Shown here one piece after another: positions 33,066 through 44,312 of a DNA stretch of 64,000 bases. Source of the DNA: Tanypteryx hageni (lineage: Eukaryota > Arthropoda > Insecta > Odonata > Petaluridae). The stretch spans positions 992,001 through 1,056,000 of the forward strand of contig CM054117.1 of assembly GCA_028673005.1 (NCBI GenBank), read 5' to 3'. The translations under genes were made by a program, and so were the position numbers. Within the stretch, counting starts at the first letter, position 1. Every line of letters starts with the position of its first letter. Under the pieces are notes generated by a model. That model was not told the origin of the DNA. It made no database searches and worked only from the letters and a program-made list of their open reading frames with translations.

Positions 33066-34492
33066 CTGCTTATCATAATAACGTGGCGTGTTTGTTACAT
33101 CAATTACACCAACTAGGTTGGGCAGAGCTTTTATCAACATATCTGGTGTAAATCTGTAAAATTGAGTAAAGATTAATAAAATGCTCACACTCAAACCGAT
33201 TAAACAATTCCATTACAGAGATTACCCACCTTTGCTTTTCTGGCAAGGAGTTGCATATTTCCTACAAAATATTGATGCAAAAAATTATGAAAATGTGATA
33301 AAATACTTATAATATGAAATATACTTACAAATAATTTATACTATTAAATGATTACGAATAATAGTTCATTGGCACAGTTAATTTAGGGTTACCATATATC
33401 CGATTTTTTTTTGACATCTCTTTAAAGAGCTATCCGGGGACGTCCAGGTGGTATTTTAATACATATCCTGAATTTTTTTCCTTCCATTGTTTTTTATATT
33501 TTTATAAAGTTTGTTAATTTTTGGGAAATATTTTCAGTAGTAGTAGTAACATTCAAGAATTCGTCTACACAATTTGATTCAGTATTGCATTCTGTGATTT
33601 TAACGTTTGATCCAAAATTGTATCGTAAGGTGTTCAATAGAATTTTTGACGCTTTTTTGCTTTTAATTTGATAAAACGTCCCGCAACTACGGAAATAATA
33701 TAATGTCATGTTACTATTTTTTAATAATCAGTATAACTTTTATTTCCAAATTAATTGGCAGCTTGGTTTTGAGTTAATATCTTTGTATATATTATTCAAG
33801 ATATGCATAAAAATTGTGTATTCCTATGTTATATACCTATTTAGCCTGAGTCATAATTATTGTTTCAGATGAGTCATAATAGCACATGAAACGAAGTAAT
33901 ATTGTATTTTATGTTAGTTTTGCGTAAATGTTTAAATAATAAAACATTTTATTTCCTTTATTTAGATAACAAAATACAACTTTTTGTGCTTAAAAAGTTA
34001 AATTTTATAAGCTCGGGTGTGTGCTGTTGACAGAGGAGTAAGGTTAAAGATATGGTAACCCTAGTTAATTACCATACCAACAACTATTCAATTTCTTTCG
34101 GAAACGGAAACAACATAAGGTATACGTTAGACGTTACTTCGACGGATAATGATTTAAATAATACTCAACTATAGAAAATGTTCACTTACCCTATGCTACC
34201 CAAATATAATGCTAATACTAAAATGGTATTCTGACATGACAATTGAGGAATCAGCAAAAACTGGTAACACTAAATAAAACACCAATAACCAATAAGGAGA
34301 TTACCATTTTCAAAGGAACTTTGAAACATACTATTCTTGTCCTTGGAATTTGTCTCCCAAGCGTTGAATAATCAAGCCATCTGTGAATGAACAATAGCTT
34401 TGACATCGACAGTACCACAAAATACTCATTAAAATATAACGTAAAATTAAACCGACTTACCTATCCGGAATGGATTTATTTCCATCTCCCAT
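33066..34492 (-). CDS. DUSP11: DUSP11/PIR1-like RNA 5'-phosphatase, first four exons
   Basis: Four minus-strand exons join in phase: 34492-34461 (starts MGDGNKSIPD), 34380-34305 (RWLDYSTLG, IVCFKVPLKM), 33261-33230 (EICNSLPEKQ) and 33153-33066 (RFTPDMLIKAL, VGVIDVTNTPRYYDKQ). Donors are GTAAGT, GTAATC, GTGGGT and GTAAAA; acceptors end CAG or TAG. The 76-codon product matches the N-terminus of DUSP11/PIR1, atypical dual-specificity phosphatases that remove 5' phosphates from RNA (IPxRW, FKVPL, IDxTNTxRYY). mRNA-capping enzyme has a related domain, but RWLDYS and FKVPLK favour DUSP11. The exon with the HCxxGxxR catalytic loop was not found and may lie beyond a TE-filled intron or be lost. The start is the first ATG, 11 codons before IPDRW continues. 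Confidence 0.8.
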
Positions 34493-34930
34493 TTTAACTG
34501 AAGGTCTGATTCCAAATTAGACGAAATACCATTACCTTTTATATTCTATAAATTTCAAAATATCTTTAACTGCACTTAGTCAACCTCGGACGAACCACGA
34601 CAACCACCACAACAACCACGGACCCACAGTCGCGACACTCAATCACTCAATGTTATCGTTATCATGTTATAAAACGGGGACAGCATAAACCTTACCCCTA
34701 CAACCCCTCCGTCGCTTAAGTGCGTTTTGTTACGGCCCTCCCATTGGTCGAAGGCTTTGCCAGGCAACGAGCTACGTAAGCAGACGCTTCTCCTCCCCCC
34801 CTCTCCAGCCCCCTCCTCCGCTCCCCCACCTCTCCTCTGCTCCCCCGCCCGCTGCCCGCTTTTCGTAGGGGCAGCCAGCCGATTTACCGTAAAATATTTT
34901 AATTATTCCATAAATTTGGCGCAATGATCC
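34493..34930 (-). promoter_or_regulatory. Probable DUSP11 promoter and 5' UTR
   Basis: Just upstream of the DUSP11 ATG the sequence becomes relatively GC-rich and CpG-containing (34660-34880). It has a CCAAT-type motif (CCCATTGGTC, about 34739) and long C/T-rich runs. The THAP gene's poly(A) signal lies at 35033-35038, so the two genes are head-to-tail with about 0.5 kb between. No TATA box stands out. Confidence 0.4.
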
Positions 34931-35032
34931 TCCATCAATTTTTTACAGTTCTGAAAACAATTTACCCATCAAATGTTTAGGTGGGAATTGGTACACACTT
35001 TTAAAAGAAAAGAACATATATTTCTTTACACG

Positions 35033-35038
35033 TTTATT
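35033..35038 (-). terminator. Poly(A) signal of the THAP gene
   Basis: AATAAA on the minus strand, 235 bp past the THAP stop codon and before the DUSP11 promoter region. Its position fits the end of this transcript. Confidence 0.5.
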
Positions 35039-35272
35039 GAGAAAAACATATGGCAAATCAATTTACAAAAAATAACAATAATATTATTGGTCCATTGATC
35101 TGTAGAAACAAACATAGGACAAGGTTGACATAGTATAAACATGAATGGATATCACATAAGAGCTTCTTTAGCAGCACATCATAAGTGAAAATAATACATT
35201 CCAAACATTATTGATGTAATAAAAGGTACATTCAAAAATATTTTAAGCAAGAAGTAATAGACTACAGTTATA

Positions 35273-38200
35273 TCATAATAGATACATAAAATAAACTGAC
35301 GTGGGCAACACAGGTGGAGAGGAGACCATAGGAGACAATGGCTCAGCCACTGAGGGGCCAGGTTGTGGGCTCACTGCACCTTGCTCAGCTGCTGTGGGAA
35401 GAAAATACAAGTTAACCATTGAGTTGACTAACAACAAACACTATCAAATAACTCACAATGAATAACAAGAAAATGGTCAGTAGCAATGTTACTAATATGT
35501 TACGCAAGATTTTTTTAAAACACAAGACACCTACCAGGTGGAGAAAAGACCATAGGAGACAATGGCTCAGCATGCATAGAGATGATGTATAGAAAGACAA
35601 AAACACAGTAATCACTACATTAACAGCGTGTATGGAAAACTTCGCTAAAATTATTTACCTGGGAGGAGTAAATTCGGAATCGAATCCTTCCGAAGTTTCA
35701 TGGTGCCTTCCATAAAATTCTCCCGCGAGAAATGCTTCAGGCAAACTCTCCTGTTTTTGTAGACATTCATTGGGTCCATGCTTAGTAGCTTAGGATCCCC
35801 AATCAGCTTCATCCAAACATTGAATCGCAGATTTGAGTCGGAAGTGGAATGAGGGAACCTGGATTCATCATTTAAAAATATAGTCACACTCAGGCTTTTC
35901 TAAGTATTAATAAATATCATAATGGGTCCAAATGCCCTCACACTTTTCTGTTTCTCCGATGAGAAACATTTATTTTGAGTTTTATTAATGACGATTGTAA
36001 TAACGCCACCGTTCGAAATGTGAATGCTCGTTCAAACGTCCAAACCAGTGGCGTACCGAGGGGGGGGGGGGGCACCGGGCCCGTGCCCCCCCAAAAATAA
36101 ATTTGGGCAATTCATGTTTTGAAAGAGGATTTAGGCAACCAATTTAAACAACATTCGCTGCCATAGATTTTTTAATACACGTCGAATCGATCAATAGATC
36201 GGCTTTTAAAGGTGCGTTTACACTATGTGAGCACGAACGAAGAATATCTTGTAAATTATGGCAATATGCCATTATGGTATTAACTCTACTTCGATTCACA
36301 AAAGGAGATATCTGGCTTAAAAACGGTATAGGTGGCTTATAAACTGTATTAGTGGCTTAAACACTGCATTTGAAATTTAGATATATTGAGAGAAATGAAA
36401 AAGGCAACAATACTTTCTCTATCTACGTATATAGAGAAAGTAAAAATTCATATGAAGCAAATGATTTAGTGGAATTTTATTCGATTCTATATGCCGCAAT
36501 ACTTTCCAAAAATTAGCCGATTTGTCTCACAAATGATTACGATATTTGGATGCGATTACATTTTCGTAAAAAGTTCTTAAGAAAGACATTCGCAAAATCT
36601 AATTTGCTGACGAACATTTTCACGATGTTTTAAGAATTTTTGTGACGAATATTGCTGTTAAAATAACTTATATCCCACAAAATCTGAAGGTTCCAAATGT
36701 TCACATTGACATTTAATTCAAAATATGTAATAGCATTGTTTTTCCAATACTACTATTTCTTATTAGTTACTGGCAGGGCTGGACTTTGCATAGGCCAGCT
36801 AGGGCCGCCAATTCCAAGAGATCCGCCAGTTACAGAGGCCGCTGCTAGTACTTACATACCTGTGCTAGATAAGGACTTGTAAAAATAACAGTAATCGAGT
36901 AAATGGAATTATCATTAATTCTGCCACACTTGCTCTTCACAAAATTCCAAAAGCGTTTCTTTTCTCACACATTCCTTCAAGCTTATCTTACTATCCCTTC
37001 CCATATTCCGACCGAGCGTTGACCGTAGGAGGAGGTAGAGGTTCTCGGGTCCCTTACTTGGGTCTTTCTCTTTTCTCCGCACGAATGGGCCAAAGGAAAC
37101 GACCCCTTTAATAGTTTCCAGATGTAGGAATGTTTCCTAGTCCTTTTTGAAAGAGGGAAACTATTTGAGAGGATTAGTCTCATTTGGTTTCTCTTTGAAT
37201 CAACATCAATAGTTCAAGTTCGTATGTTTCGTTTAGACTGAACACTGGATAATTCGTTTGAAAATACGCAAAGGTGATTAAGATATTCTTCTGAAATAAT
37301 TAATTTTCATGGTTTGATCTCAACATTTTACGTTGATCACGAGTGTTTCTCTACAGACGAAGGGAACAGCTTCGGAAGTTCTTGGTTGCTGACAAATTCT
37401 TTTTCCCGGATACTTTCCCAAAACGGCCACTTCTTACAGTACCCAATTAGCAGTATTTGGTAAGTAAAGCTACTTATTTTATGATGCGGAATTTTGTTTA
37501 ATTTTCGTTGTTAATAATAATGTCCTTTAGGAGACTGAAAGCCCTTCCGTAATGTAACTGGATGATTTTGATAAAGTAATTTGAATTAAACTTATAAAAA
37601 CTTTAATAAAATGTTATCGTAATTTCATTTATTAGAAGAACACATTGAAACAACACCGTTAGTAGAATTACCAGTACTCACATCAACTTCATCTATATCC
37701 TTAACAGAAACTCGGTTTGAAAAGTCAGAATCATGTAAAATTAACTGTAGTGATATTGGTATGTGGCCAATACCTCTGATTGATAATCAGCTAGTCTTTG
37801 TAATTGATAAAGGTCCAAACAGGGATAGTAACTTTGACTTTCCTGTGAATGAGAGTAATAGGCGTTTTTCTGTATAATTGTACACCTGGAAACTTTTAAA
37901 TGGTGAATTCATCAATCGTCGTTGGCTAGTTTGTTCTTAAAAACTTGACTGCGTTTTCTGCTTATTTTGAAAGTTGTTTTCTGATTTTAAAAACAAAATT
38001 TCAAATTTTGGATTCAAAGATTGGAAAAATCTTTCTATATTGATTATTTTTATTACATATATTACACGCCAAATTATTTTTTATGATAATATGAATTTCA
38101 ATTATTTATTATTCTGCCCGCGAATATGTTATTCCATATTACTGTTGAAAAATAAATACTGTAAATTTTTATTTGAAAATATAACTATTATATATCAAAG

Positions 38201-41200
38201 GTTAAAATTTGTGCATATTTTCAGTAAGCTGTGTCCAGGTGTCACGTTTCCACGGAATAACCGTTCTTATTCATTGAAAAAAGTGTTAGCCTCATTTGGC
38301 CACTACATTTACGAGGTAAAAGTTCACTTAAAATTGTAAAATTTAAAGTTTTAAGTCAATAGCATTAATTTTTCTCATGCTAAGTATTACAATTATAAGA
38401 AATAATTTATTCAAAAAATATTTACAAGGGTAATGGATGATAAAAGAAAATCGGGAATAGGAACGATATTCAAGTATTTGACGAAAAAACCAAAATTGGA
38501 AAACAGGATAGTCCTATCAAAATCACCCGAGACGGGTGAAAACTTGCAGACTGCATCGAATAACACTACTGGAACATTAATTAAATCAGATATCGCGGCT
38601 TGCAAGAGCTTACTTATAAATGAAGATAAAGTGGATTTTATACAGAATTTGTGGAAACCAGATGATCTTTTTCCATTTCCATATATGACTGAAAAAAATG
38701 GAAAGAAAAGAAAATTTCAATTGCAATGGTTGCACAGATATGAGTGGCTTGCTTATTCGAGACTAGATATATGTTTTTGTAAATATTGTTGCTTATTCGC
38801 GCCAAAAGAAATTGGTAAAAGTAAATCTCAACCTTTAGGTCAACTTGCATCAAGTGGGTAGAATAATTGGAAACATGCAGTTGAAACATTTGAAGCTCAT
38901 GAAAAAGCGTTATATCATTCAAATTCATTATGTTCTTATGAAAACCTATGTGATATAATGACAAGCAAAAGAATGCCTATCGACAAACAGCTCGATACGA
39001 TGAGAATGAAACAAGTTATTGAGAATCGGAAATGCTTGGAACCCATAATCATGACTATAATGTTATGTGGACAGCAAGGTATTGCACTACGAGGTCATGT
39101 GGATTCTGGAGAGTTTAACATTGATAAAAAGCCTGAGAAAAATGAAGGTAATTTCCGTGCAATCCTTAGAGCAAGGCTAGAAGCTGGTGACACCGATTTA
39201 AAAAATCACTTTAAACAATGCGGGCGAAACAGTACCTATTTAAGCGCCAACATCCAGAACCACATAATAGAAATTTGTAATGATTTGATTCTGAAAAGAC
39301 TTGTTAAAGAAGTAAATGATGCAAAATGTTTTGCTATTTTAGCAGATGAAACAACAGACATTTCAACAACTGAGCAATTGACATTATGCGTAAGATACGT
39401 AGATAAGGAAATTAGAGTTTGCGAGAAAATTTTACAGTTTGTTCCAGTTATCGACACTAGTGGAAAAGGTTTGGCTTCTACCATTATAGATAGTTTACTA
39501 AAATTTGGTATTGATATTTCCTACCTTCGAGGTCAGGGGTATGATGGTGCTGCTTCCATGAGTGGCAAATTTGAAGGTGTTCAGGTACATATACAACAAC
39601 AGCTCCCACAAGCATTATATGTACATTGCACCTCGCATTGTTTAAATTTAGCCATTGGAAACAGTGCATATAATCAAGATATAAGGAATTGCTTAGGAAT
39701 TATTGAAAAATCATACACTTTTTTTAACACTCCAAAGCGATTAAATATATTATTAAAAAAATTAGCGAGTTTATTCCCAATTGTAGGCATCTACGATTGA
39801 AGCAGATGTGCCCAACTAGATGGATAGAGCGTCATGATTCTGTCATGGTGATGGTGGAACTTTTAGATGCAATTTACTTAGCGCTCGAAGAAATAAGTGA
39901 CTGGAATGACAAAGACACTTCATCTACAGCACAGATTCTTCAGATTCTTCCAAGGAAAATTTTTGGTGCCTTTGTATAGTATACAAAAACTGTACAGTTA
40001 TACGCTGCCATTAAGTAGAGTATTACAAAGTGAAAACATTGACTTAATTTCCGTAATACATCTCGTTGAAGATGTAACATCTGCTCTAAAATGTATCCGA
40101 GAAAACGCTCATACAAACTTTGCAAATATTTTCAAAGAGGCAACAGAAAAAGTAGGAGATTTTGGGGTTAAAATTACAATACCGAGGATATCAAAATATC
40201 AAAAAAATAGAAATAATATTCCTACTGAATCAGCGGAAGTTTATTACAGGCGATCTATGTTTATTGCATTTTTGGATTGTCTTGTGTCACAATTAGAAAC
40301 GAGATTCTTGGCTCATAAAAGTATTTTAAAATCCTTCATGTGCCTCCTTCCAAAAGGATGCAGTTCTACATCAGACGTAGATAACCTATCAACTTTGGCA
40401 AAATTTTATTCCTTGGAAGTATGCGATTCAGTCTTAGAGAGTGAACTAAAGCTTTGGCAAAAACGGTACGAAAACAGGATACCCCCTACAAATGCATTAG
40501 AAGCATTAATGCAATGCAATCAAAATATATATCCAAACATTCATTATTTATTAAAAATATTTGCAACTCTGCCGGTATCAACTAGCACAGCAGAGAGAAC
40601 ATTTTTAACGTTAAGAAGAATGAAAACGTACTTGTGTAATTCCATGGGACAGGAAAGACTGAATGGTTTAGCGCTCCTCAACATTTATAGGGAAATGGAA
40701 TTGCTCCCCAAAGACATATTAGATGAATTACAAAAAAAGACCGAAGATTAGATATAAAATTGTAATTGTGTTACCCAATTAATTTTTATTTTATGTTTTA
40801 GTAAACAAAACCTATAAATATTAACTTCATGATATGAAAAATCGAAAGATTTATATTCAAATTCAATGTTAATATACATATTTCTATGAGAAACTGAGAA
40901 TGTTTGTTCTAAATAACAGATAAATTTGTAACCAACATGGTTTTTCATTTTATATGTTTTTATGAATGCCTATATGCAGAGGCTGATTTATGCATATGCG
41001 CTAGCTGGGGACCTTGTATTTTTTATGACAACTTATTTTTTTATTTGTAAATCAACGTATTTTCTTTTGGCTGTAATGGTATAAATGTTGTAATTTTTAA
41101 ATTAAATATATTTTATCCACAGGATAATAAATGTGTTGTTAAAAATATGTATTTTCATACACTAAATCAATGAGTTTCATTCTAAATATACCACTGCCTA

Positions 41201-41613
41201 TGTATATGTTTGTTTGTGAATACATGCATGTGTGTGCATGTTTACATATAAAAATGTAAACATGGAAATGAGTGTTTATCATTGTGTGCCCCCCCCCCCC
41301 AAACAAAAATCCTGGGTACGCCTATGGTCCAAACACATGAATATTTAATGCAATATGTACTTATCCGTAGGCAATAAGGGAATAGATATATTAACCTATT
41401 AAAAATTAATGCACCTCGATACAATTTTGATGCCTCAACGAGAATCGTGGTGGCATCATATTCTTACTATGATGGTTAAAGGTAACCCATTGAATGCTTT
41501 ACGAGCTACATTCATTTGCATAGCTTGAATAAATTAATGATGTCAAAATACTTACCTAACTCGAGTAACCTCCTTTCCCTACAACTGGGGATGCAACACG
41601 GTGGCCAAACCAT
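35273..41613 (-). CDS. THAP-domain protein gene, three recognised exons
   Basis: Exon 1 (41613-41556) encodes MVWPPCCIPSCRERRLLEL, with the first Cys pair of a C2CH THAP finger, then donor GTAAGT. Exon 2 (35899-35659) encodes ESRFPHSTSDSNL, WMKLIGDP, RRVCLKHFSRENF (the CxxH pair) and SIPNLLLPG, then donor GTAAAT. Exon 3 (35391-35273) joins in phase and gives a Pro/Ser-rich end (AAEQGAVSPQPGPSVAEPL) with a stop. AATAAA lies at 35038-35033. THAP fingers bind DNA; the gene could be a host regulator or a domesticated transposase remnant. The exon 1 donor leaves phase 1, whereas exon 2 opens in phase 0 at its best acceptor, so an exon may be missing or a different site used. A hAT element fills most of intron 1. 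Confidence 0.65.
35527..35585 (-). other. Exon-like duplicate of THAP exon 3 segment
   Basis: The minus strand reads GCTGAGCCATTGTCTCCTATGG followed by TCTTTTCTCCACCTG and then GTAGGT, nearly repeating the AEPLSPMVSSPP part of exon 3 (about 35345-35310). It may be an alternative exon or a decayed duplicate. Confidence 0.45.
37626..38030 (+). pseudogene. TTF-type zinc finger fragment of another hAT-like transposase
   Basis: After an acceptor-like TTATTAG the frame reads LEEHIETTPLVELPV, then CSDIGMWPIPLIDNQLVFVI, NESNRRFSV and, after a stop, WKLLNGEFINRRWLVCS and FGFKDWKNLS. This is the TTF-type finger seen in ZMYM/P52rIPK-like hAT transposases. It differs from the finger of the 38433 frame, so it is probably the remains of a second element nested in, or captured by, the larger one. 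A donor-like GGTAAGTAAAG at 37458 suggests an upstream exon. Confidence 0.65.
38433..40751 (+). pseudogene. hAT transposase (P52rIPK/ZMYM-like), one stop and two frameshifts
   Basis: The frame starts MDDKRKSGIGTIFKYLTKK. A TTF-type finger follows (LQWLHRYEWLAYSRLDICFC, then KYCCLF), next the DUF4371-type region (FNIDKKPEKNEGNFRAIL, AILADETTDISTTEQLTLC, GYDGAASMSGKFEGVQ, YVHCTSHCLNLAI). The C-terminal hAT dimerisation domain reads LPVSTSTAERTFLTLRRMKTY. Damage: TAG at 38859-38861, a frame change near 39797 (PTRWIERHDSV continues in another frame) and one back near 39960. In active relatives this protein excises and inserts the element. With only three lesions the copy is fairly young. Confidence 0.9.
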
Positions 41614-41988
41614 GACGAAATTTGCAACACTTCCCAACAACACAACACACGCTGATTTAAATCCGTAGTAACCGTTATAATGCGCGCGCAAACAGCAAAC
41701 AAGCGTAAGGGCGTAAGCCCCCGCTAACTACTTCCCCAACTCCCGTACTTTCCCTCAAGCGTTTTGTTATATTACCCCCACCCTGGCTCCAGACGGTCCC
41801 AGTTTTGCTATCCGAGTGCCGACCCCCTGCACGATCCACCTAGTGGTGGAGAACTATCGATAGTTTTGACTATCGAGCACTATCGAAAGTTTTTTGCAAA
41901 CCATCGACAGTTACCGATAGTTTAATTTTTCAGGAGAAAAACTAATATTGGAAAGTTAAGACTTTATTTTCCTATGATTTAGCATAAT
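41614..41988 (-). promoter_or_regulatory. Probable THAP gene promoter with TATCGATA cluster
   Basis: The region upstream of the THAP ATG contains a GCGCGCG run (41681-41687) and, at 41855-41862, a perfect TATCGATA. TATCGAG, TATCGAAA, CATCGACAG and CCGATAG lie within the next 70 bp. TATCGATA is the DRE/DREF core motif of insect housekeeping promoters. Their role here is inferred. Confidence 0.4.
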
Positions 41989-42971
41989 GGGTCGAGTGAA
42001 TAAAATATAAGCAAATGCTTATGCTTAAGATTTCCCTCACTTTTTAAGCAAATGCTTAATTTGGGGTGAATAAAAAAATAGCATTTGCTTTTGCTAGAAA
42101 GAATAAGCATTTGCTTATTTTTAGGAATTTTCTTAAACGTTTGCTTAAAATTGTGTGAATAAAACCGAGCTTTTGCTTAATGCTTTAAGCATATGCTTAA
42201 ACTTTTTAAGTGAGGTAAAGGGCTTGCTAAAATATTTCTAAGTACTCTATTTTCATGATAATTGATCCTAAATCTAAATATGGTAATTTATGGTGACACG
42301 AAAGGTTAAAAAATACGAGAAAAGTTTCAACAACCAACGGTTATAAAAATTTATATCGTTTCTCTGAAGAAAATGTTAAGTACCTATATTTCAAATCTGT
42401 TACTCGGAGAATATCAAGAGAGACGTGGCGGGGTACTGTCTTCCAAACAGAAGATAGAAATATTTTTAAGGTACTTAAGTGATCCCGAATTTCAAATAGG
42501 AGTCGGGGAAGATCACCACGTACATTGCACAACTGTATGTAAGATAGAAAAAATTGTGGAGTCCAAAATCACTATAACGGCAAATGACTGGATAAAATGA
42601 CCATAACTAATTGAATAAAAATACACCCATGATTTGTGATATTATCGAATTCAGTTATAAAAGAAATAGTTTTAAAAAATTATTAATTGACTTTTTAAAA
42701 AATGTTACCCAATATATTTATGTTTTTAGCTTGAAATTCAACTATGTAAAACTTTAAATGTAAACAAAAACAAGTGAAGGAGGAGTTGCAAAGAGCTTTC
42801 TTCCGTAAAATTTAAGCATTTGCTTAAAACTGAGTAGCAAATGCTTATAAGCAAAAGCAAACTTTTATTCACTCAATATGAAGCAAATGCTTAAAGCATT
42901 TGCTTATGCTTTTAGCAAATGCTTTTGTTTGTTTGCTTTAAGCATTTGCTTAATTTTTATTCACTCGACCC
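41989..42971. mobile_element. PIF/Harbinger-like non-autonomous element
   Basis: A 983-bp element with inverted ends GGGTCGAGTGAATAAAA. Next to both ends lie many copies of the palindrome-like 12-mer AAGCAAATGCTT or its complement. The inner remnant of a DDE_4-type protein supports Harbinger. The flanks (ATAAT and TATG) do not give a clean 3-bp duplication. Confidence 0.75.
42373..42600 (+). pseudogene. Harbinger transposase N-terminal fragment
   Basis: A 75-codon frame with YQERRGGVLSSKQKIEIFLR, then YLSDPEFQIGVGEDHHV and TTVCKIEKIVESKI. This matches the N-terminal HTH-like segment of PIF/Harbinger transposases (ALSxExKxxxxLRxLAxGxFQ, then VSQSTVSRxxxxV). No DDE domain follows. Confidence 0.65.
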
Positions 42972-43023
42972 TATGTGTGGCTTGAAAATCATTATGTGCA
43001 ACTTCGCGAATTTTTTCTGCGAC

Positions 43024-43850
43024 TCAGGAGTGCGAACCTGTCATTGCAGCAGCGCCATCTGAACAAAGACTAATTAAAAATTTCCAATCTAGGCCCTTAT
43101 TTAGTAAACAATCATTAATAACGCGGAATATTTTTGAACTTATTTTTGTCTGCAAACTACTAACCATTAAAATATCCTCAAGTAATTCGTCTTCATAGAT
43201 ATATCTAACATATCCCGTTAAAATGGCACTGCTCAAAATATCCAAAGATTCATCTAACTGAAGAGAAAAAAGCCGTGATTTTTTCAAACGGGTAATGAGT
43301 TAAACCTCGATATCACAAGACATGCTTTCAATGCGACGCTTAACTGTGTCGTTTGAAAGTGGGATAGTAGTAATCTTATTTACTGCTCCATCGCCAAGAA
43401 CCTCTCTGTAAGCATCTATCATCGCTGGTTTTATTAATGTTTCACCTATTGAGCATGGCTTTTTACATTTCGCAAAGATACTAAAAAGGATGCGCGAAAG
43501 GCGGCAGAGCCAACATTTGAAAAAGCAAGCATATCTTTTTGTTGAGCTTTTATTGCTGAATTAAATCGTTGGAAATAATCAATAGGCTTATCTTTTAAGT
43601 GCGGATGTTTCCCCTCCAAATGTCTCTTCAAATTTTGAGGCTTCATTCGTTAATGTTCCTCCACATACGACACATAATGGAACAGGTTCATTGTCAGTTA
43701 CTCTCTTCGAAAATTCATACTGTATGTAGCTTTCGTTGTACTTTCTTCTAACGCCCTTTTTCTGTCTCTTTTCCGCTGGAATCCCTTTTTAGAGTTCGCT
43801 GTTTCCAATGAGAAGAATCCAAATCTTTTAAGTCCTTTGTCACTCATTTT
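43024..43850 (-). pseudogene. ZBED5-like hAT transposase fragment
   Basis: On the minus strand the start near 43848 reads MSDKGLKRFGFFSLETANSK. It is followed, across two stops, by LTMNLFHYVSYVEEH and MKPQNLKRHLEGKHPHLKDK (BED-type finger half), PIDYFQRFN, and after a frame break FSLQLDESLDILSSAILTGY, IYEDELLEDILM and WKFLISLCSDGAAAMTGS with the catalytic Asp. This is the order in ZBED5/ZMYM6-like hAT transposases. It stops abruptly near 43024, about 50 bp from the Harbinger element, so the C-terminus is missing. Confidence 0.85.
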
Positions 43851-44075
43851 GATTCTGAGGGTAAAAAATGGAAATATAAAGCAATAAGTGAAAATGAAAT
43901 TGGATTTAAAGAATGAATTGAAATTACAGTGAACTCCCGATCTAACATTTTTTGCCGGACCAAGGGAAATCGACTTTAGATGCGGAAAAACGTAAGATGC
44001 GGAAATGGAGATAATGATATTCGCACATAATAGTACCTTGTCCGGTACATTTTAAATTATTATACAGGACGCCGA

Positions 44076-44180
44076 AATGTCCTGTATTTCATCAACTGTC
44101 CCGTAAAATCCTGTATTTCATCAACTGTCCCGTAAAATCCTGTATTTCATCAACTGTCCCGTAAAATCCTGTATTTTCTG
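44076..44180. repeat. 29-bp minisatellite, about 3.5 copies
   Basis: Tandem units of TCCTGTATTTCATCAACTG plus TCCCGTAAAA. The units are nearly identical, so expansion is recent. Confidence 0.95.
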
Positions 44181-44312
44181 AAGTGAAAGTTTTTACAAAC
44201 ATATTATAATAAGAAAAACATCACAAATAAATGACATGGTGATGATGTGCGGGATTCTGCCTTGTTGATCCATTTTCTGGACAATATTTCGCCGGCGTTC
44301 CAGTCGGCTTCT

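Larger units (their letters stand above)
36046..41326 (+). mobile_element. hAT DNA transposon (5281 bp) in THAP intron 1
   Basis: Flanked by the perfect 8-bp duplication GTCCAAAC (36038-36045 and 41327-41334). Ends are CAGTGGCGTACCGAGG and the complement of CATAGGCGTACCCAGG, followed inside by G/C homopolymer runs. An 8-bp target duplication and CAG-type ends fit the hAT superfamily. The element contains a near-complete but broken transposase (38433-40751), and upstream of it a piece of a second TTF-type transposase. Confidence 0.93.

Noticed and set aside
34727..34927. Plus-strand open frame rich in Pro/Ser
   Set aside because: It lies in the C-rich promoter-like region upstream of DUSP11; low-complexity composition explains it.
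37974..38339. 121-codon frame upstream of the hAT transposase
   Set aside because: Only its start matches the TTF-type finger; the rest is AT-driven Ile/Phe/Lys sequence without homology.
42000..42970. Possible CRISPR-like array from repeated AAGCAAATGCTT
   Set aside because: The repeats are short, palindromic, irregularly spaced and within transposon ends of a eukaryotic genome.
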